This document shows, one piece after another, positions 45,277 through 53,168 of a DNA stretch of 64,000 nt (positions within the stretch are counted from its first letter, which is position 1; each line of letters opens with the position of its first letter). Source of the DNA: Roseibium aggregatum IAM 12614 (GTDB lineage Bacteria > Pseudomonadota > Alphaproteobacteria > Rhizobiales > Stappiaceae); NCBI RefSeq assembly GCF_000168975.1, contig NZ_AAUW01000001.1:124001-188000 (forward strand), read 5' to 3'. The notes beneath the pieces are model-generated. The model saw nothing but the letters and a program-made list of their open reading frames with translations. It did no database searches and was not told the origin of the DNA. Both the position numbers and the translations under genes were made by a program.

Positions 45277-45347
45277 GTTACATATGTAACCAATTTGACT
45301 TAGATCAAGGCGCAGAGGCGGATGCTCTATATGGTTGCATATGTAAC
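45277..45347. promoter_or_regulatory. Paired palindromic operators with FNR-like box
   Basis: GTTACATATGTAAC (45277-45290) is a perfect 14-bp palindrome. GTTGCATATGTAAC (45334-45347) is the same site with one change, and both are followed by a similar 6-base tail (CAATTT / TAATTT). Their centres are 57 bp apart. Between them, TTGAC-N4-ATCAA (45295-45308) is one base from the FNR consensus. The region separates the nitrile hydratase operon from the VOC/monooxygenase operon. The second copy is 20 bp before the ATG at 45368, a typical repressor position. Confidence 0.65.
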
Positions 45348-45367
45348 TAATTTGGAGGAGCGGTCCC

Positions 45368-45910
45368 ATGAAGATCGAGAAGATGCATCACGTCGCCTAT
45401 CGTTGCAAGGACGCCAAGGAAACCGTGGAATGGTACGGCAAGATGCTGAACATGGATTTTGTTCTGGCCATCGCCGAAGATCATGTGCCCTCCACCCACG
45501 ATCCCGACCCCTACATGCATGTCTTCCTGGATGCGGGAAACGGCAACATTCTGGCGTTCTTCGAACTGCCGACCAAACCCGAAATGGGTTTTGACCCGAA
45601 CACGCCGCGCTGGGTGCAGCATATCGCGTTCAAGGTGAAGGACCGGGACGAGCTGGTCGCGTTCAAGGACCACCTGGAAAAGAACGGCGTCGATGTTCTC
45701 GGTGTGACCGATCATTCGATCTTTCATTCAATCTATTTCTTCGACCCCAACGGCCACCGCGTGGAACTGGCTTGCCCGGATCCGGAGGAAGACAAGCTCC
45801 TGGCTCGCCTGGACAAGGTCAAGTGGGAGATGCTGGAGGAATGGTCGAAGACAAAACGGGCTCCGAAACACGCTGAATGGCTGCATGCCAAAGAGCTTGC
45901 CGATGTGTGA
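45368..45910 (+). CDS. VOC-superfamily protein (glyoxalase/extradiol dioxygenase fold)
   Basis: This 180-residue vicinal oxygen chelate protein contains two beta-alpha-beta-beta-beta modules. Likely metal ligands are the His in MHHVAYRC, the His in WVQHIAFKV and the Glu in PNGHRVELACP, which fit a metal-dependent lyase or ring-cleaving dioxygenase. A helical C-terminal tail of about 45 residues follows. A strong GGAGGAG ribosome site precedes the ATG. It is the first gene of an operon with an FAD monooxygenase and a DUF2783 protein, consistent with an aromatic or quinone catabolic step. The substrate is not known. Confidence 0.85.
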   Translation: MKIEKMHHVAYRCKDAKETVEWYGKMLNMDFVLAIAEDHVPSTHDPDPYMHVFLDAGNGNILAFFELPTKPEMGFDPNTPRWVQHIAFKVKDRDELVAFKDHLEKNGVDVLGVTDHSIFHSIYFFDPNGHRVELACPDPEEDKLLARLDKVKWEMLEEWSKTKRAPKHAEWLHAKELADV

Positions 45911-45984
45911 GGAGGACACATGCCGCCACTGCGGCAAATGCCGTTCGATTGAAACCGCCCTGGCGGATCTGGGAGGAGAGCCCA

Positions 45985-47595
45985 ATGTTTCAGACCTATC
46001 AATACCCGCAATACGACTACCGGCAATCCGAAGAACAAAAGGCCGGTACGGTCAAGCGCCACAAGGTGGTGGTGATCGGCGCTGGGCCGATCGGCCTGAC
46101 GGCCGCGCTTGATTTCGCTCAACGGGGCATCCCCACTGTCGTTCTGGACGACAACAACACCGTTTCCATCGGCTCGCGCGCGGTCTGCTATGCCAAGCGT
46201 CCGCTGGAAATCTGGGACAGGCTCGGCTGTGCCACGCGCATGATCGATAAGGGCATCGAATGGAAGATCGGCAAGGTCTTCTTCCGCGACGATCTTGCCT
46301 ACACCTTTGATCTTCTGCCGGAAGACGGCCACAAGATCCCGGCCTTCATCAACCTCCAGCAATATTATTTGGAGGAATACATGGTGGAAGAGGCGCAGAA
46401 ATCGAACCTCATCGACCTGCGCTGGAAGCACAAGCTCCTGAACCTGCAACAGGACGACGACCACGCGGTTCTGACCGTTGAAACGCCGGACGGCGTCTTC
46501 AAGATGGAAGCCGAGTGGGTGGTTGCCTGCGACGGTGCCAACTCCGATACCCGCAAGATGGTCGGGGCAGGCTTTTCCGGCCAGTTCTTCCAGGACAGAT
46601 TCCTGATTGCCGACATCATCATGAAGGCCGATTTCCCGACCGAACGCTGGTTCTGGTTCGATCCGCCGTTCCACCGAGGCCAATCGGCCCTCCTGCACAA
46701 GCAGTGCGACGACGTCTGGCGGCTGGACTTCCAGCTCGGCTGGGAGGCCGATCCGGAAGAAGAGAAAAAACCGGAAAACATCATTCCGCGCGTCAAGGCG
46801 ATGTTGGGCGAGGACAAGGAGTTCGAGCTGGAATGGGCCTCGGTCTATCAGTTCGCCTGCCGGCGGATCGATAACTTCCGCTATGGCCGGGTGCTGTTTG
46901 CGGGCGATGCCGCCCACCAGGTTTCACCTTTCGGCGCACGCGGTGCCAACACCGGCGTGCAGGATATCGACAATCTCGGCTGGAAGCTGAAACTGGTGCT
47001 GGACGGCGACGCCCCGGAAAGCCTCATCGACAGCTACCACACGGAAAGGGCCTTTGCGGCAGACGACAACCTGTTGAACTCGACCCGGTCAACCGACTTC
47101 ATCACGCCCAAGAACGAAGCCTCGCGCAGGTTCCGTGATGCGGTGCTGGATCTTTCGGAAGTCACCGACTTTGCAAAACCTCTGGTGAACTCCGGGCGTC
47201 TGTCTGCCCCGACGCCTTATGTGGAAAGCCCGCTCAACACTGCGGACGAGTCCAGTTTTGCCGGCAACATGACCCCGGGCACCTGTTGCGCCGACGCACC
47301 GGTAAGCGTGAATGGCGAGGCGGCCTGGTTCCTCAACCAGATCGGCGACGGGTTCACCCTGCTGATCTTTGGCGATGAAGCGGCGGAGGATGTAACGGCC
47401 GGCAACGTCAAGGCCCGTGTCCTGCGCGTGGGCAAGGACCTTCAGGACAAGGACGGAACACTTGCAGCCCGTTACGACGCTGCCCCCGGCACGGTCTACC
47501 TGATCCGTCCGGACCAGCACGTCGCTGCCCGCTGGCGCTATTTCAACGACAACAAGGTGGAAGCCGCCTTGAAGACCGCGATGGGAGGCGCATGA
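45985..47595 (+). CDS. FAD-dependent aromatic monooxygenase (UbiH/MhpA-like)
   Basis: This 536-residue flavoprotein has the FAD-binding GxGxxG motif VVVIGAGPIGLTAALDFAQ, the DG motif VVACDGANSDTRKMVG, and the GD motif VLFAGDAAHQVSPFGARGANTG. This is the arrangement of group A flavin hydroxylases acting on phenolic rings. The C-terminal thioredoxin-like domain of this group is also suggested (VYLIRPDQHVAARWRY). The ATG at 45985 is chosen because GGGAGGAG lies just upstream. It is followed after 3 bp by a DUF2783 gene, a common companion. Confidence 0.9.
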   Translation: MFQTYQYPQYDYRQSEEQKAGTVKRHKVVVIGAGPIGLTAALDFAQRGIPTVVLDDNNTVSIGSRAVCYAKRPLEIWDRLGCATRMIDKGIEWKIGKVFFRDDLAYTFDLLPEDGHKIPAFINLQQYYLEEYMVEEAQKSNLIDLRWKHKLLNLQQDDDHAVLTVETPDGVFKMEAEWVVACDGANSDTRKMVGAGFSGQFFQDRFLIADIIMKADFPTERWFWFDPPFHRGQSALLHKQCDDVWRLDFQLGWEADPEEEKKPENIIPRVKAMLGEDKEFELEWASVYQFACRRIDNFRYGRVLFAGDAAHQVSPFGARGANTGVQDIDNLGWKLKLVLDGDAPESLIDSYHTERAFAADDNLLNSTRSTDFITPKNEASRRFRDAVLDLSEVTDFAKPLVNSGRLSAPTPYVESPLNTADESSFAGNMTPGTCCADAPVSVNGEAAWFLNQIGDGFTLLIFGDEAAEDVTAGNVKARVLRVGKDLQDKDGTLAARYDAAPGTVYLIRPDQHVAARWRYFNDNKVEAALKTAMGGA

Positions 47596-47598
47596 GCC

Positions 47599-47826
47599 AT
47601 GCCGCTAAATCTGAAGCTGAACCTGACACGCAATCTGCCCGATCCCGACGGCTTTTATGAGTATCTGGTCTCCAGCCAGCGCCATATGAGCGATGAAGAC
47701 GCCAATTGCATGAATGCGCGGCTGATCCTCATCCTCGCCAATCAGATCGGCGATCCGGATGTCCTCAAAGCCGCCATCGACTTCGCGGCCAATCCGAAGG
47801 CGGCAGACAAAAGGGAAGCGGCCTGA
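47599..47826 (+). CDS. DUF2783 family protein
   Basis: This 75-residue small soluble protein has the DUF2783 pattern: LPDPDGFYEYLVSSQRHMSD, then DANCMNARLILILANQIGD. DUF2783 genes are usually found directly after FAD-dependent monooxygenases, and here the gap is only 3 bp. This suggests it is an accessory or partner of the hydroxylase; no activity is known. It is the last gene of the operon before a repeat element. Confidence 0.85.
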   Translation: MPLNLKLNLTRNLPDPDGFYEYLVSSQRHMSDEDANCMNARLILILANQIGDPDVLKAAIDFAANPKAADKREAA

Positions 47827-47923
47827 GCAGAAGGGGGTAGGAGAACGTGTGGTTCGCATTGCCGTGGCTGTTGTCCGGATGGCTTCAAAACCCTTGATTT
47901 TCTGCAGTGTCGGGCATGAGTAA

Positions 47924-48043
47924 CTTGTCATCCCAGCGAAGGCCGGGATCCAGTAATCTGCTGACCCCGCCGTGGTTTTCGGCCGGGTCTCGCGGATACT
48001 GGGTCCCGGTCTTGCCGCTTGCGCGGCAAACCGGGACGACAAG
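47924..48043. repeat. Palindromic intergenic repeat element, copy 2
   Basis: This 120-bp element has ends CTTGTC (47924-47929) and GACAAG (48038-48043). It shares the opening (TTGTCATCCC-GCGAA-GGGATCCAGTAATCT pattern) and the closing CTGGGT-CCCG arm with the copy at 41488-41593. The middle differs. Like copy 1 it lies between convergent genes, here DUF2783 and a GNAT gene, where it could serve as a bidirectional 3'-end structure. Confidence 0.75.
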
Positions 48044-48072
48044 GAAAGAGATCAGAAGCAGGCGCCTTTCAC

Positions 48073-48621
48073 TCACACCCTGAGCCGCGCCATCGCATAG
48101 GCGTCGACAAACGACCCGGAGCGGAAGGCAAAGTCCTTGTGGGTGCCTTCGATCTCGAAGCCCAGCTTCTGATAGAGCCGGACGGCCGGTTCGTTATCCG
48201 CAAAGACCGTCAGTTCCAGCCGGTGGATGTTCATCCAGTTGTCTGCGATCTCGATCAGTTCACCCAGCATTGCCTGACCAATCCCGCGTCCCGAATAATC
48301 GTCGTGCACGCCCATTCCCAGACTGGCGGCATGTCCGCGCCGTCCGGCGGAACGGGCAAAGCCTGCGGCCGCGACCAGGTTCCCGCCCAGGATGCCGACA
48401 AGGGACACCTTGTCCGGTGAGGACTGGCTCAGACGGGTCTCGACGTCCTTGCGCCTGGGATAGGGCAGGCGCAATGTGCCCGCCCGGAACCTCGGCAGAC
48501 CTTGCAGCACGGTCAGGCCGTCCACGTCTTCCGGTCTTTCAGCTCTAATGACCAGGCCTTCGGGCCAGTTGTCTGCTTTGGAAACAGGGATAAACCCCGC
48601 TGTTGTGTCTGATGTACTCAT
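48073..48621 (-). CDS. GNAT-family N-acetyltransferase
   Basis: This 182-residue acetyltransferase has the acetyl-CoA-binding motif A (LGMGVHDDYSGRGIGQAML, with the R-G-x-G-x-A type loop) and motif B (RLELTVFADNEPAVRLYQKL, GFEIEGTHKDF). The pattern is close to the YhhY/PhnO-like group of small-molecule or antibiotic acetyltransferases. The ATG at 48621 is used because AGAGAG lies 5 bases upstream; the frame extends to 48663 through a structured leader. The ribosome site is within a hairpin (48624-48651), so translation may be regulated. Confidence 0.88.
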   Translation of the reverse strand: MSTSDTTAGFIPVSKADNWPEGLVIRAERPEDVDGLTVLQGLPRFRAGTLRLPYPRRKDVETRLSQSSPDKVSLVGILGGNLVAAAGFARSAGRRGHAASLGMGVHDDYSGRGIGQAMLGELIEIADNWMNIHRLELTVFADNEPAVRLYQKLGFEIEGTHKDFAFRSGSFVDAYAMARLRV

Positions 48622-48623
48622 GT

Positions 48624-48686
48624 TGCTCTCTTGGATGTGATCGAGAGAGCAGGCATCTGACAAACCCTGCTCCTCGAAGCAGGGTT
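48624..48686 (-). promoter_or_regulatory. Structured leader of the GNAT gene with alternative hairpins
   Basis: In the transcribed (minus) direction, hairpin A is AACCCTGCT/AGCAGGGTT (48686-48678 with 48671-48663). Hairpin B is TGCTCTCT/AGAGAGCA (48651-48644 with 48631-48624) and sequesters the AGAGAG ribosome site. A third stem, GAGCAGG with CCTGCTC, would pair the 3' arm of A with the 5' arm of B, so it excludes both. This is the arrangement of an attenuator or translational switch; ligand or trigger is unknown. The remaining DNA up to the msrA start at 48914 shows no gene. Confidence 0.45.
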
Positions 48687-48913
48687 GCGATGCGATCCGG
48701 CTAGGCTTCTTCAGCCAACAGTGATCCCTCCGCGTTCCCTGCAGGAACGACGATGTGCACCACGGTTAGATGAAGGGTCGCGCGATTGATCATGCTTCAC
48801 AATCTTCTGTTGTGCGTCCTCTGTCAATTCCCGGCATAAGATCTCCTCTGGGGGAATCTCCGCCAAGCCGTTTTGCAAACGAAAAACCGGACGTCACACT
48901 GGGAGCATCGATC

Positions 48914-49432
48914 ATGACATTGGAGGCCGGGGTGAAAATCGGGCTGGGCGGTGGATGCCATTGGTGCACCGAGGCCGTCTTTCAGGCAATTGCGGGCATT
49001 TCGAAGGTGGAACAGGGCTTCATCCGCTCCGATCCGCCCGAAAACGCCTGGTCGGAAGCTGTGGTGGTGACCTTCGATCCGGTCGCACTGCCGCTGGAGG
49101 TTCTGCTCGAGATCCATCTGCGCACCCATTCCAGCACCTCCCACCACAAGATGCGCGGCAAGTACCGCAGCGCTGTTTATGTCTATGACGCAGGTACGGG
49201 GGTGAAAGTCGGAAGGCTGATGCGTGCCTTGCAGCATGGCTTCGACGAACCGCTGGTGACGCGCGTGCTGACACTTGCCGAGTTCAAGGCCTCCGGCGAA
49301 CAGTTCCGGAACTATTACGCGAAGGGGCCGGAGCGCCCGTTCTGCAAGACCTATATCGACCCGAAACTCGCTCTCTTGCGCAAGCAATACGCCGATGTCC
49401 TGAAGCCGGAACGGCTGGAAGCGGCCGAGTAA
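48914..49432 (+). CDS. msrA: Peptide methionine sulfoxide reductase MsrA
   Basis: MsrA reduces methionine-S-sulfoxide in oxidised proteins. The 172-residue protein has the catalytic cysteine (Cys15) in GGGCHWCTEAVF; the usual GCFWC has His in place of Phe, a variation seen in one MsrA subfamily. Supporting family segments are AVVVTFDPVALPLEVLLEI, THSSTSHHKMRGKYRSAVY and FYKTYIDPKL-like CKTYIDPKLALLRKQY. The usual Q-G-N-D-x-G-x-Q-Y-R segment reads STSHHKMRGKYRS, also typical of that subfamily. ATG 48914 is used; the frame is open upstream to 48770 without family sequence. Confidence 0.9.
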   Translation: MTLEAGVKIGLGGGCHWCTEAVFQAIAGISKVEQGFIRSDPPENAWSEAVVVTFDPVALPLEVLLEIHLRTHSSTSHHKMRGKYRSAVYVYDAGTGVKVGRLMRALQHGFDEPLVTRVLTLAEFKASGEQFRNYYAKGPERPFCKTYIDPKLALLRKQYADVLKPERLEAAE

Positions 49433-49465
49433 GGCAGGACAAACTGCAGGTCTGGCGTTTCCCGA

Positions 49466-49771
49466 TCAGGGATGGGGATGCGGAAAGCCATGGCGCTCGG
49501 TGAGGGCGGCAAGGATCGCATCCTTGTCATTGATGAAACCACCTTCAGCCAGGATCAACACTGGCAGGGACTGATTGTCTTCTCCCAGAAGCTCGGCAAC
49601 GTCCCGACGCGGTTTCGGCCATGCAATGCGCCGAACGTCGAGACGGTCTGCAAGATCCGGAAAAGACGCGAGCACGCCTTCCATCAGTGCGCAATGCCAG
49701 CAGTAGAAGGTCTTGCCGGGATATGCGGGATCTTCAAAGCCCGGGGTGAGAATGTAGAGCGTGTCTTTCAT
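49466..49771 (-). CDS. DUF3088 family thioredoxin-fold protein
   Basis: This 101-residue protein matches the DUF3088 pattern: LYILTPGFEDPAYPGKTFYC at the start, ALMEGVLASFPDLADRL in the middle, then PRRDVAELLGEDNQSLPVLI and the terminal HGFPHPHP. The fold is predicted thioredoxin-like, with a C-W-H-C motif after TFY at the position of an active-site CXXC, so redox activity is plausible. It converges with msrA, a second redox-linked gene. The region 49772-50090 beyond it shows no gene I can support, only a weak 7-bp hairpin (CCCCGGA/TCCGGGG, 50009-50037). Confidence 0.75.
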   Translation of the reverse strand: MKDTLYILTPGFEDPAYPGKTFYCWHCALMEGVLASFPDLADRLDVRRIAWPKPRRDVAELLGEDNQSLPVLILAEGGFINDKDAILAALTERHGFPHPHP

Positions 49772-50090
49772 GCCTTGGGCCTTTGCGTCGACTCACCGGA
49801 TTTGGATTTGGCGCAGCTATGCGGCAGACCCGCCCAAGCTGCAAGCACCTGATCCATTTTGACAAGGAAGACCATCTGGTAGGAGTGCATCGCCCCTCGA
49901 AGGTCACCCAGGGCGACCGCAGGGAGACCCGGGACGCACTCGTTTCCAGAGGCTCAATAGGGTATCCGGGGCAAATCGTCGGTGTCAGAATGCGGTACTG
50001 CGAGTAGGCCCCGGATCTGCACGTTGCCTGTCCGGGGAGATGCACAATTATTTGCCCTCGTCTTGCGCGTCTCACCCCAGACAGATGTTC

Positions 50091-50873
50091 TTATCCGAAC
50101 GGCCAGGAACCGTTCTCGGCAAAAAGGCTCTTCACCTCCGGCCATTCCGCGCCTTCGTGATGGGCGGCGATTTCCAGAAAGATCTCCAGAAACTCGAAGC
50201 AGCCGTCGTCATGCACCAGATGATGCGTCAGGAGGCCGACCGGCTCGGCGCCGGTGTTGCGCCTTCGGGAGAGCTGCAGGTCGAAACGCAGGCGTGCACT
50301 TTCCCAGCCGATGAAGCGCACCTGCTTTTTCCATTTCAGGATGTCGATATGCGACTGGAGCTGATGCGACCGCGGGAAATTGTGCCAGGTGAAAGTTGAG
50401 AGACCCGACAGGCCGATGGCGGGCAGGCGGCGGGAGATTTCAGGATCGATCCGGTTCCAGGGCGGCACCATGGCCTTCACGAACTTGTCGCCGAAGAGCT
50501 CCTGAAGGCGGTCATAACCTGCCTTGAGCTCGGTCATCAGTTCGTCCGGATCCCGCCGGGAGCCAAGCTCGGCGGCCTTTTCGCCGAGGTCCTTCCGCTG
50601 GAAATTCTTGTGCTGCCAGCCATGTTGGAGCACCAGCGCATGAGGCTCTCCCGCGAACCGCTCTGCAAGGGCTTTCGTCGCCATCTTCGGAATCACGGCG
50701 AAAGCCACATCGACGTCATGACTGTTGGCGAGCGACAGCATACGCTCAAGGGCAGGCGTCGGCTCTATGGCGTCGTCATCACGCCACCAGAAGCGCACCT
50801 TGCGGCCGCGTTCGGCAAACCAGTCGAGATGTTCGGTGAGCTCTTGCCGGAAGCGCTGCGGATCAGAGGTCAT
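50091..50873 (-). CDS. Polysaccharide-deacetylase-like protein
   Basis: This 260-residue protein looks like a NodB-type carbohydrate esterase 4 fold. The metal-site Asp pair is suggested by WWRDDDAIEPTP, a histidine motif by VLQHGWQHKNF, the catalytic-base region by VPPWNRIDP, and LTHHLVHDDG near the end. There is no signal peptide, so it would act in the cytoplasm or on lipid-linked intermediates. Its start overlaps the upstream glycosyltransferase stop by 4 bp, making it the last gene of a five-gene glycan operon. Confidence 0.8.
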   Translation of the reverse strand: MTSDPQRFRQELTEHLDWFAERGRKVRFWWRDDDAIEPTPALERMLSLANSHDVDVAFAVIPKMATKALAERFAGEPHALVLQHGWQHKNFQRKDLGEKAAELGSRRDPDELMTELKAGYDRLQELFGDKFVKAMVPPWNRIDPEISRRLPAIGLSGLSTFTWHNFPRSHQLQSHIDILKWKKQVRFIGWESARLRFDLQLSRRRNTGAEPVGLLTHHLVHDDGCFEFLEIFLEIAAHHEGAEWPEVKSLFAENGSWPFG

Positions 50874-52024
50874 GTCATCCGGTCCTTCAGGTCTTGAAGC
50901 AGGACACGGGCGCTTTCCTCGGCACCGCCGAGACGGACGGTGTGCTTGCTGCGGGGAAGGGCGAGGGCATCGTCAATGGCGCCTGCAAGCCGCTCCGGCG
51001 TGAGGTCTGCCTCCGGTGTGACAACGGCCCGTCCATGGCCGGCAAGCGCTTCCGCGCGTTGCGTCTGCTCGGTTTCGTTGATCTGGGCAAAGGGCACGAA
51101 AACGGCCGGAACCCCAGCCTGCAGAATGTCTAGCACGGTGTTGTAGCCTGCCTGACTGACGGAAAGACGCGCCCGTTTCAGAAGGTCCGGGAAGTCCCGC
51201 CGGGCCCGCTCGACAATCACCCCGTCCACTGCGCTTTGCCGGTAGATGGCAAAGGCATCGTCGGAAATGTCGTGACCGATCAGCACCCGCCACAGCGTGT
51301 CTTCGGCACGCCGCGACAGCGGCCTCGCTTCCAGAGCCGCTGACAGCAGGCTTTCGGCAACGGCGCCGCCGCCGCAGGAAATGATCACCTCGTCCTCGCC
51401 ATCGGAGCCTTCAGCAGCAGGCCGGGGCTCGCCGCCCACATACCCGGTATAGCGCACCAGGTGGCCAACCTCCTCGGCAAAGGGAAAACTGTCGGCAAGA
51501 CGGATGAAGTCGGGATCGGAATGGATCAGGATGCGGTCGTAATATTTCAACGCCTGGTCCGCCATCCAGCGTTCTTTCCAGAGCTGTTTCTTGCGCACCA
51601 GAATATCGCGAATGGATGTGGCGATGAGCGGTGCCTTTGTGCGCGACTTGGCGGTTTCCAGAAGCGGGGTCAGCTCGAAGTCGAGCTGGCGGCGGCCGAA
51701 AGGGTAGGTCTCGGTCAGAAGCAGGTCGTAATCGTCGGCATCGAGAACTTGAATCGATGCTTTAACGCGCGCGATTTTCCAAGCTTCGTCAATATCTTCA
51801 TTGTCCAAAGTCACAAGGCGCTTGAAGGTGGCGTCCGGACTTTTACAGGCCGGTAGCTCGACGACCTTCAGCGGTCCGGTGTCGAGCGTCGGTGGTATCG
51901 AGTTGCCGCTGGCAAGGGTAACCTCCACGCCTTCGGCGGCCAGCGCCTTGCCGATGGCGGCAGCCCGCACGACGTGGCCTGTCCCCAGCAGATGCTGAAC
52001 ATGAATGAGGGCCTTGAAGCTCAT
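50870..52024 (-). CDS. MurG/GT28-like glycosyltransferase
   Basis: This 384-residue GT-B enzyme has an N-terminal glycine-rich loop HLLGTGHVVRAAAIGKAL and a C-terminal GT28-type nucleotide-sugar site (VIISCGGGAVAESLL, LSVSQAGYNTVLDILQAGVP, then AVFVPFAQINETEQTQRAEAL split across the motif). It shares this layout with the product of 54431-55645, the first gene of the operon. The start overlaps the upstream GT4 stop by 4 bp. The acceptor and donor sugar are unknown. Confidence 0.85.
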   Translation of the reverse strand: MSFKALIHVQHLLGTGHVVRAAAIGKALAAEGVEVTLASGNSIPPTLDTGPLKVVELPACKSPDATFKRLVTLDNEDIDEAWKIARVKASIQVLDADDYDLLLTETYPFGRRQLDFELTPLLETAKSRTKAPLIATSIRDILVRKKQLWKERWMADQALKYYDRILIHSDPDFIRLADSFPFAEEVGHLVRYTGYVGGEPRPAAEGSDGEDEVIISCGGGAVAESLLSAALEARPLSRRAEDTLWRVLIGHDISDDAFAIYRQSAVDGVIVERARRDFPDLLKRARLSVSQAGYNTVLDILQAGVPAVFVPFAQINETEQTQRAEALAGHGRAVVTPEADLTPERLAGAIDDALALPRSKHTVRLGGAEESARVLLQDLKDRMT

Positions 52025-53148
52025 GCGTCTTTCGTCTCCTGGCGGCTCAGGTGGTTCCGCACCGCCTTTTCCGCAAGGGCTTCGAGCCGGGCAGCACCGG
52101 CCGGAAGAGTGTGAAAATGCAGGATGTGATTGCGCGCAGCCGACCCCAGCCTGTCCACCAGTGCTGGCTCCAGCATCGCACGGCGCAGGTTTGCGGCGAG
52201 CGCAGACGCGTCTCCCTCAGGCGACAGCAAACCTGTTTCGCAGTCGCGGACAATATCGGGAACCCCGAAGGTGTCACCGGCAATAACGCCCACTCCGGCT
52301 GCCTGCGCTTCCAGCAGCACGAGGCCAAAGGCCTCCCGGATCGCCGGCCAGACGAGAAGATCGTGCCGTGCGTATTGGGCAGGCAGGTCCTCGCCCGCAA
52401 GGGCTCCGAGCCAGTTGATCCGCTCTGCTGGAAAAAGTCCCAGCACATGATCGCGCATCGGGCCGTCGCCGATAAGCGTCAGTTGCCAGGGCAGATCCCT
52501 CAGCTCTTCAAGAGCCGCAGCAAGCACTTCGAAGGAGCGCTGCTTGTCACCCTCACGCATCATGCCGACGGCAAGCAGTTTCAGCGGGGGCGCGGCCAGA
52601 GGCTTGGCGTTGGTCGCGGCCGCGAGGAAAGGATCGGCATCCAGAAACGGCAAAAGGATCGACAGACAGCGATGCGGCACGACAGCTGCAAGGCATTCGG
52701 CATCCGCATTGTGGAGCGCGGCCACGGCATCGGCACGCATCAGCGCCTCGTCCGCGGCGGCAAAGCCGAAGGCCCAGTCGCCCTGCTGCCGTTTCGGCGC
52801 GCGGCTGGCTTCCACGATGGCGTAGGGAAGGTTGAACCGGTCGGCAAGAGCGGGACCGATCCAGTCGGGCGCCTTGTGATAAAGATGATAGGTCAGGAAC
52901 AGATCCGGCCGGTAGCCCGACTTTAGCCAGTCGGCGCTGATCCGCTCTGCTTCGATGAGCGCCTGGTCGCGCACCTCTGACTGGATGCTGTCGCTGCCGT
53001 CCTTGCGCCACGACCGGAACCGGCTGGCAATCGTCACCTCGTGCCCCAGACTTTCCAGTGCCTTCACGATCAATCGTCCCATCGTCCGGTCACCGGACGG
53101 GACTGGATGATCCAGCGGTTTCATCGGGGCAGTGAAGGCGATTCTCAT
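52021..53148 (-). CDS. Glycosyltransferase family 4 protein
   Basis: This 375-residue GT-B glycosyltransferase starts with MRIAFTAPMKPLDHPVPSGD and a TMGRLIVKALESLGHEV helix. The C-terminal Rossmann domain carries WQLTLIGDGPMRD and the E-x7-E motif IREAFGLVLLEAQAAGVGVI. It is the third gene of the glycan operon, 20 bp after the preceding GT4 gene and overlapping the next one. The sugar specificity cannot be read from sequence. Confidence 0.88.
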   Translation of the reverse strand: MRIAFTAPMKPLDHPVPSGDRTMGRLIVKALESLGHEVTIASRFRSWRKDGSDSIQSEVRDQALIEAERISADWLKSGYRPDLFLTYHLYHKAPDWIGPALADRFNLPYAIVEASRAPKRQQGDWAFGFAAADEALMRADAVAALHNADAECLAAVVPHRCLSILLPFLDADPFLAAATNAKPLAAPPLKLLAVGMMREGDKQRSFEVLAAALEELRDLPWQLTLIGDGPMRDHVLGLFPAERINWLGALAGEDLPAQYARHDLLVWPAIREAFGLVLLEAQAAGVGVIAGDTFGVPDIVRDCETGLLSPEGDASALAANLRRAMLEPALVDRLGSAARNHILHFHTLPAGAARLEALAEKAVRNHLSRQETKDA

Positions 53149-53168
53149 GGTTTTCCTAAGCGTAGGGC

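Noticed and set aside
45903..46112. Small Cys-rich reading frame (MCEEDTCRHCGKCRS...) overlapping the VOC stop and the monooxygenase start
   Set aside because: The Cys-x2-C-G-x-C pattern looks like a zinc ribbon, but the frame runs about 130 bases into the monooxygenase gene and its later part is low-quality Arg/Gly-rich sequence typical of a shadow frame. It lacks a ribosome site of its own.
48687..48913. N-terminal extension of msrA from 48770, or a riboswitch for it
   Set aside because: The extension has no family sequence and the ATG at 48914 gives a normal MsrA start. No recognisable riboswitch fold was found.
49734..50075. Overlapping frames on both strands between the DUF3088 and deacetylase genes
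   Set aside because: Neither frame has a ribosome site, a domain pattern or sensible composition. The stretch is treated as non-coding.
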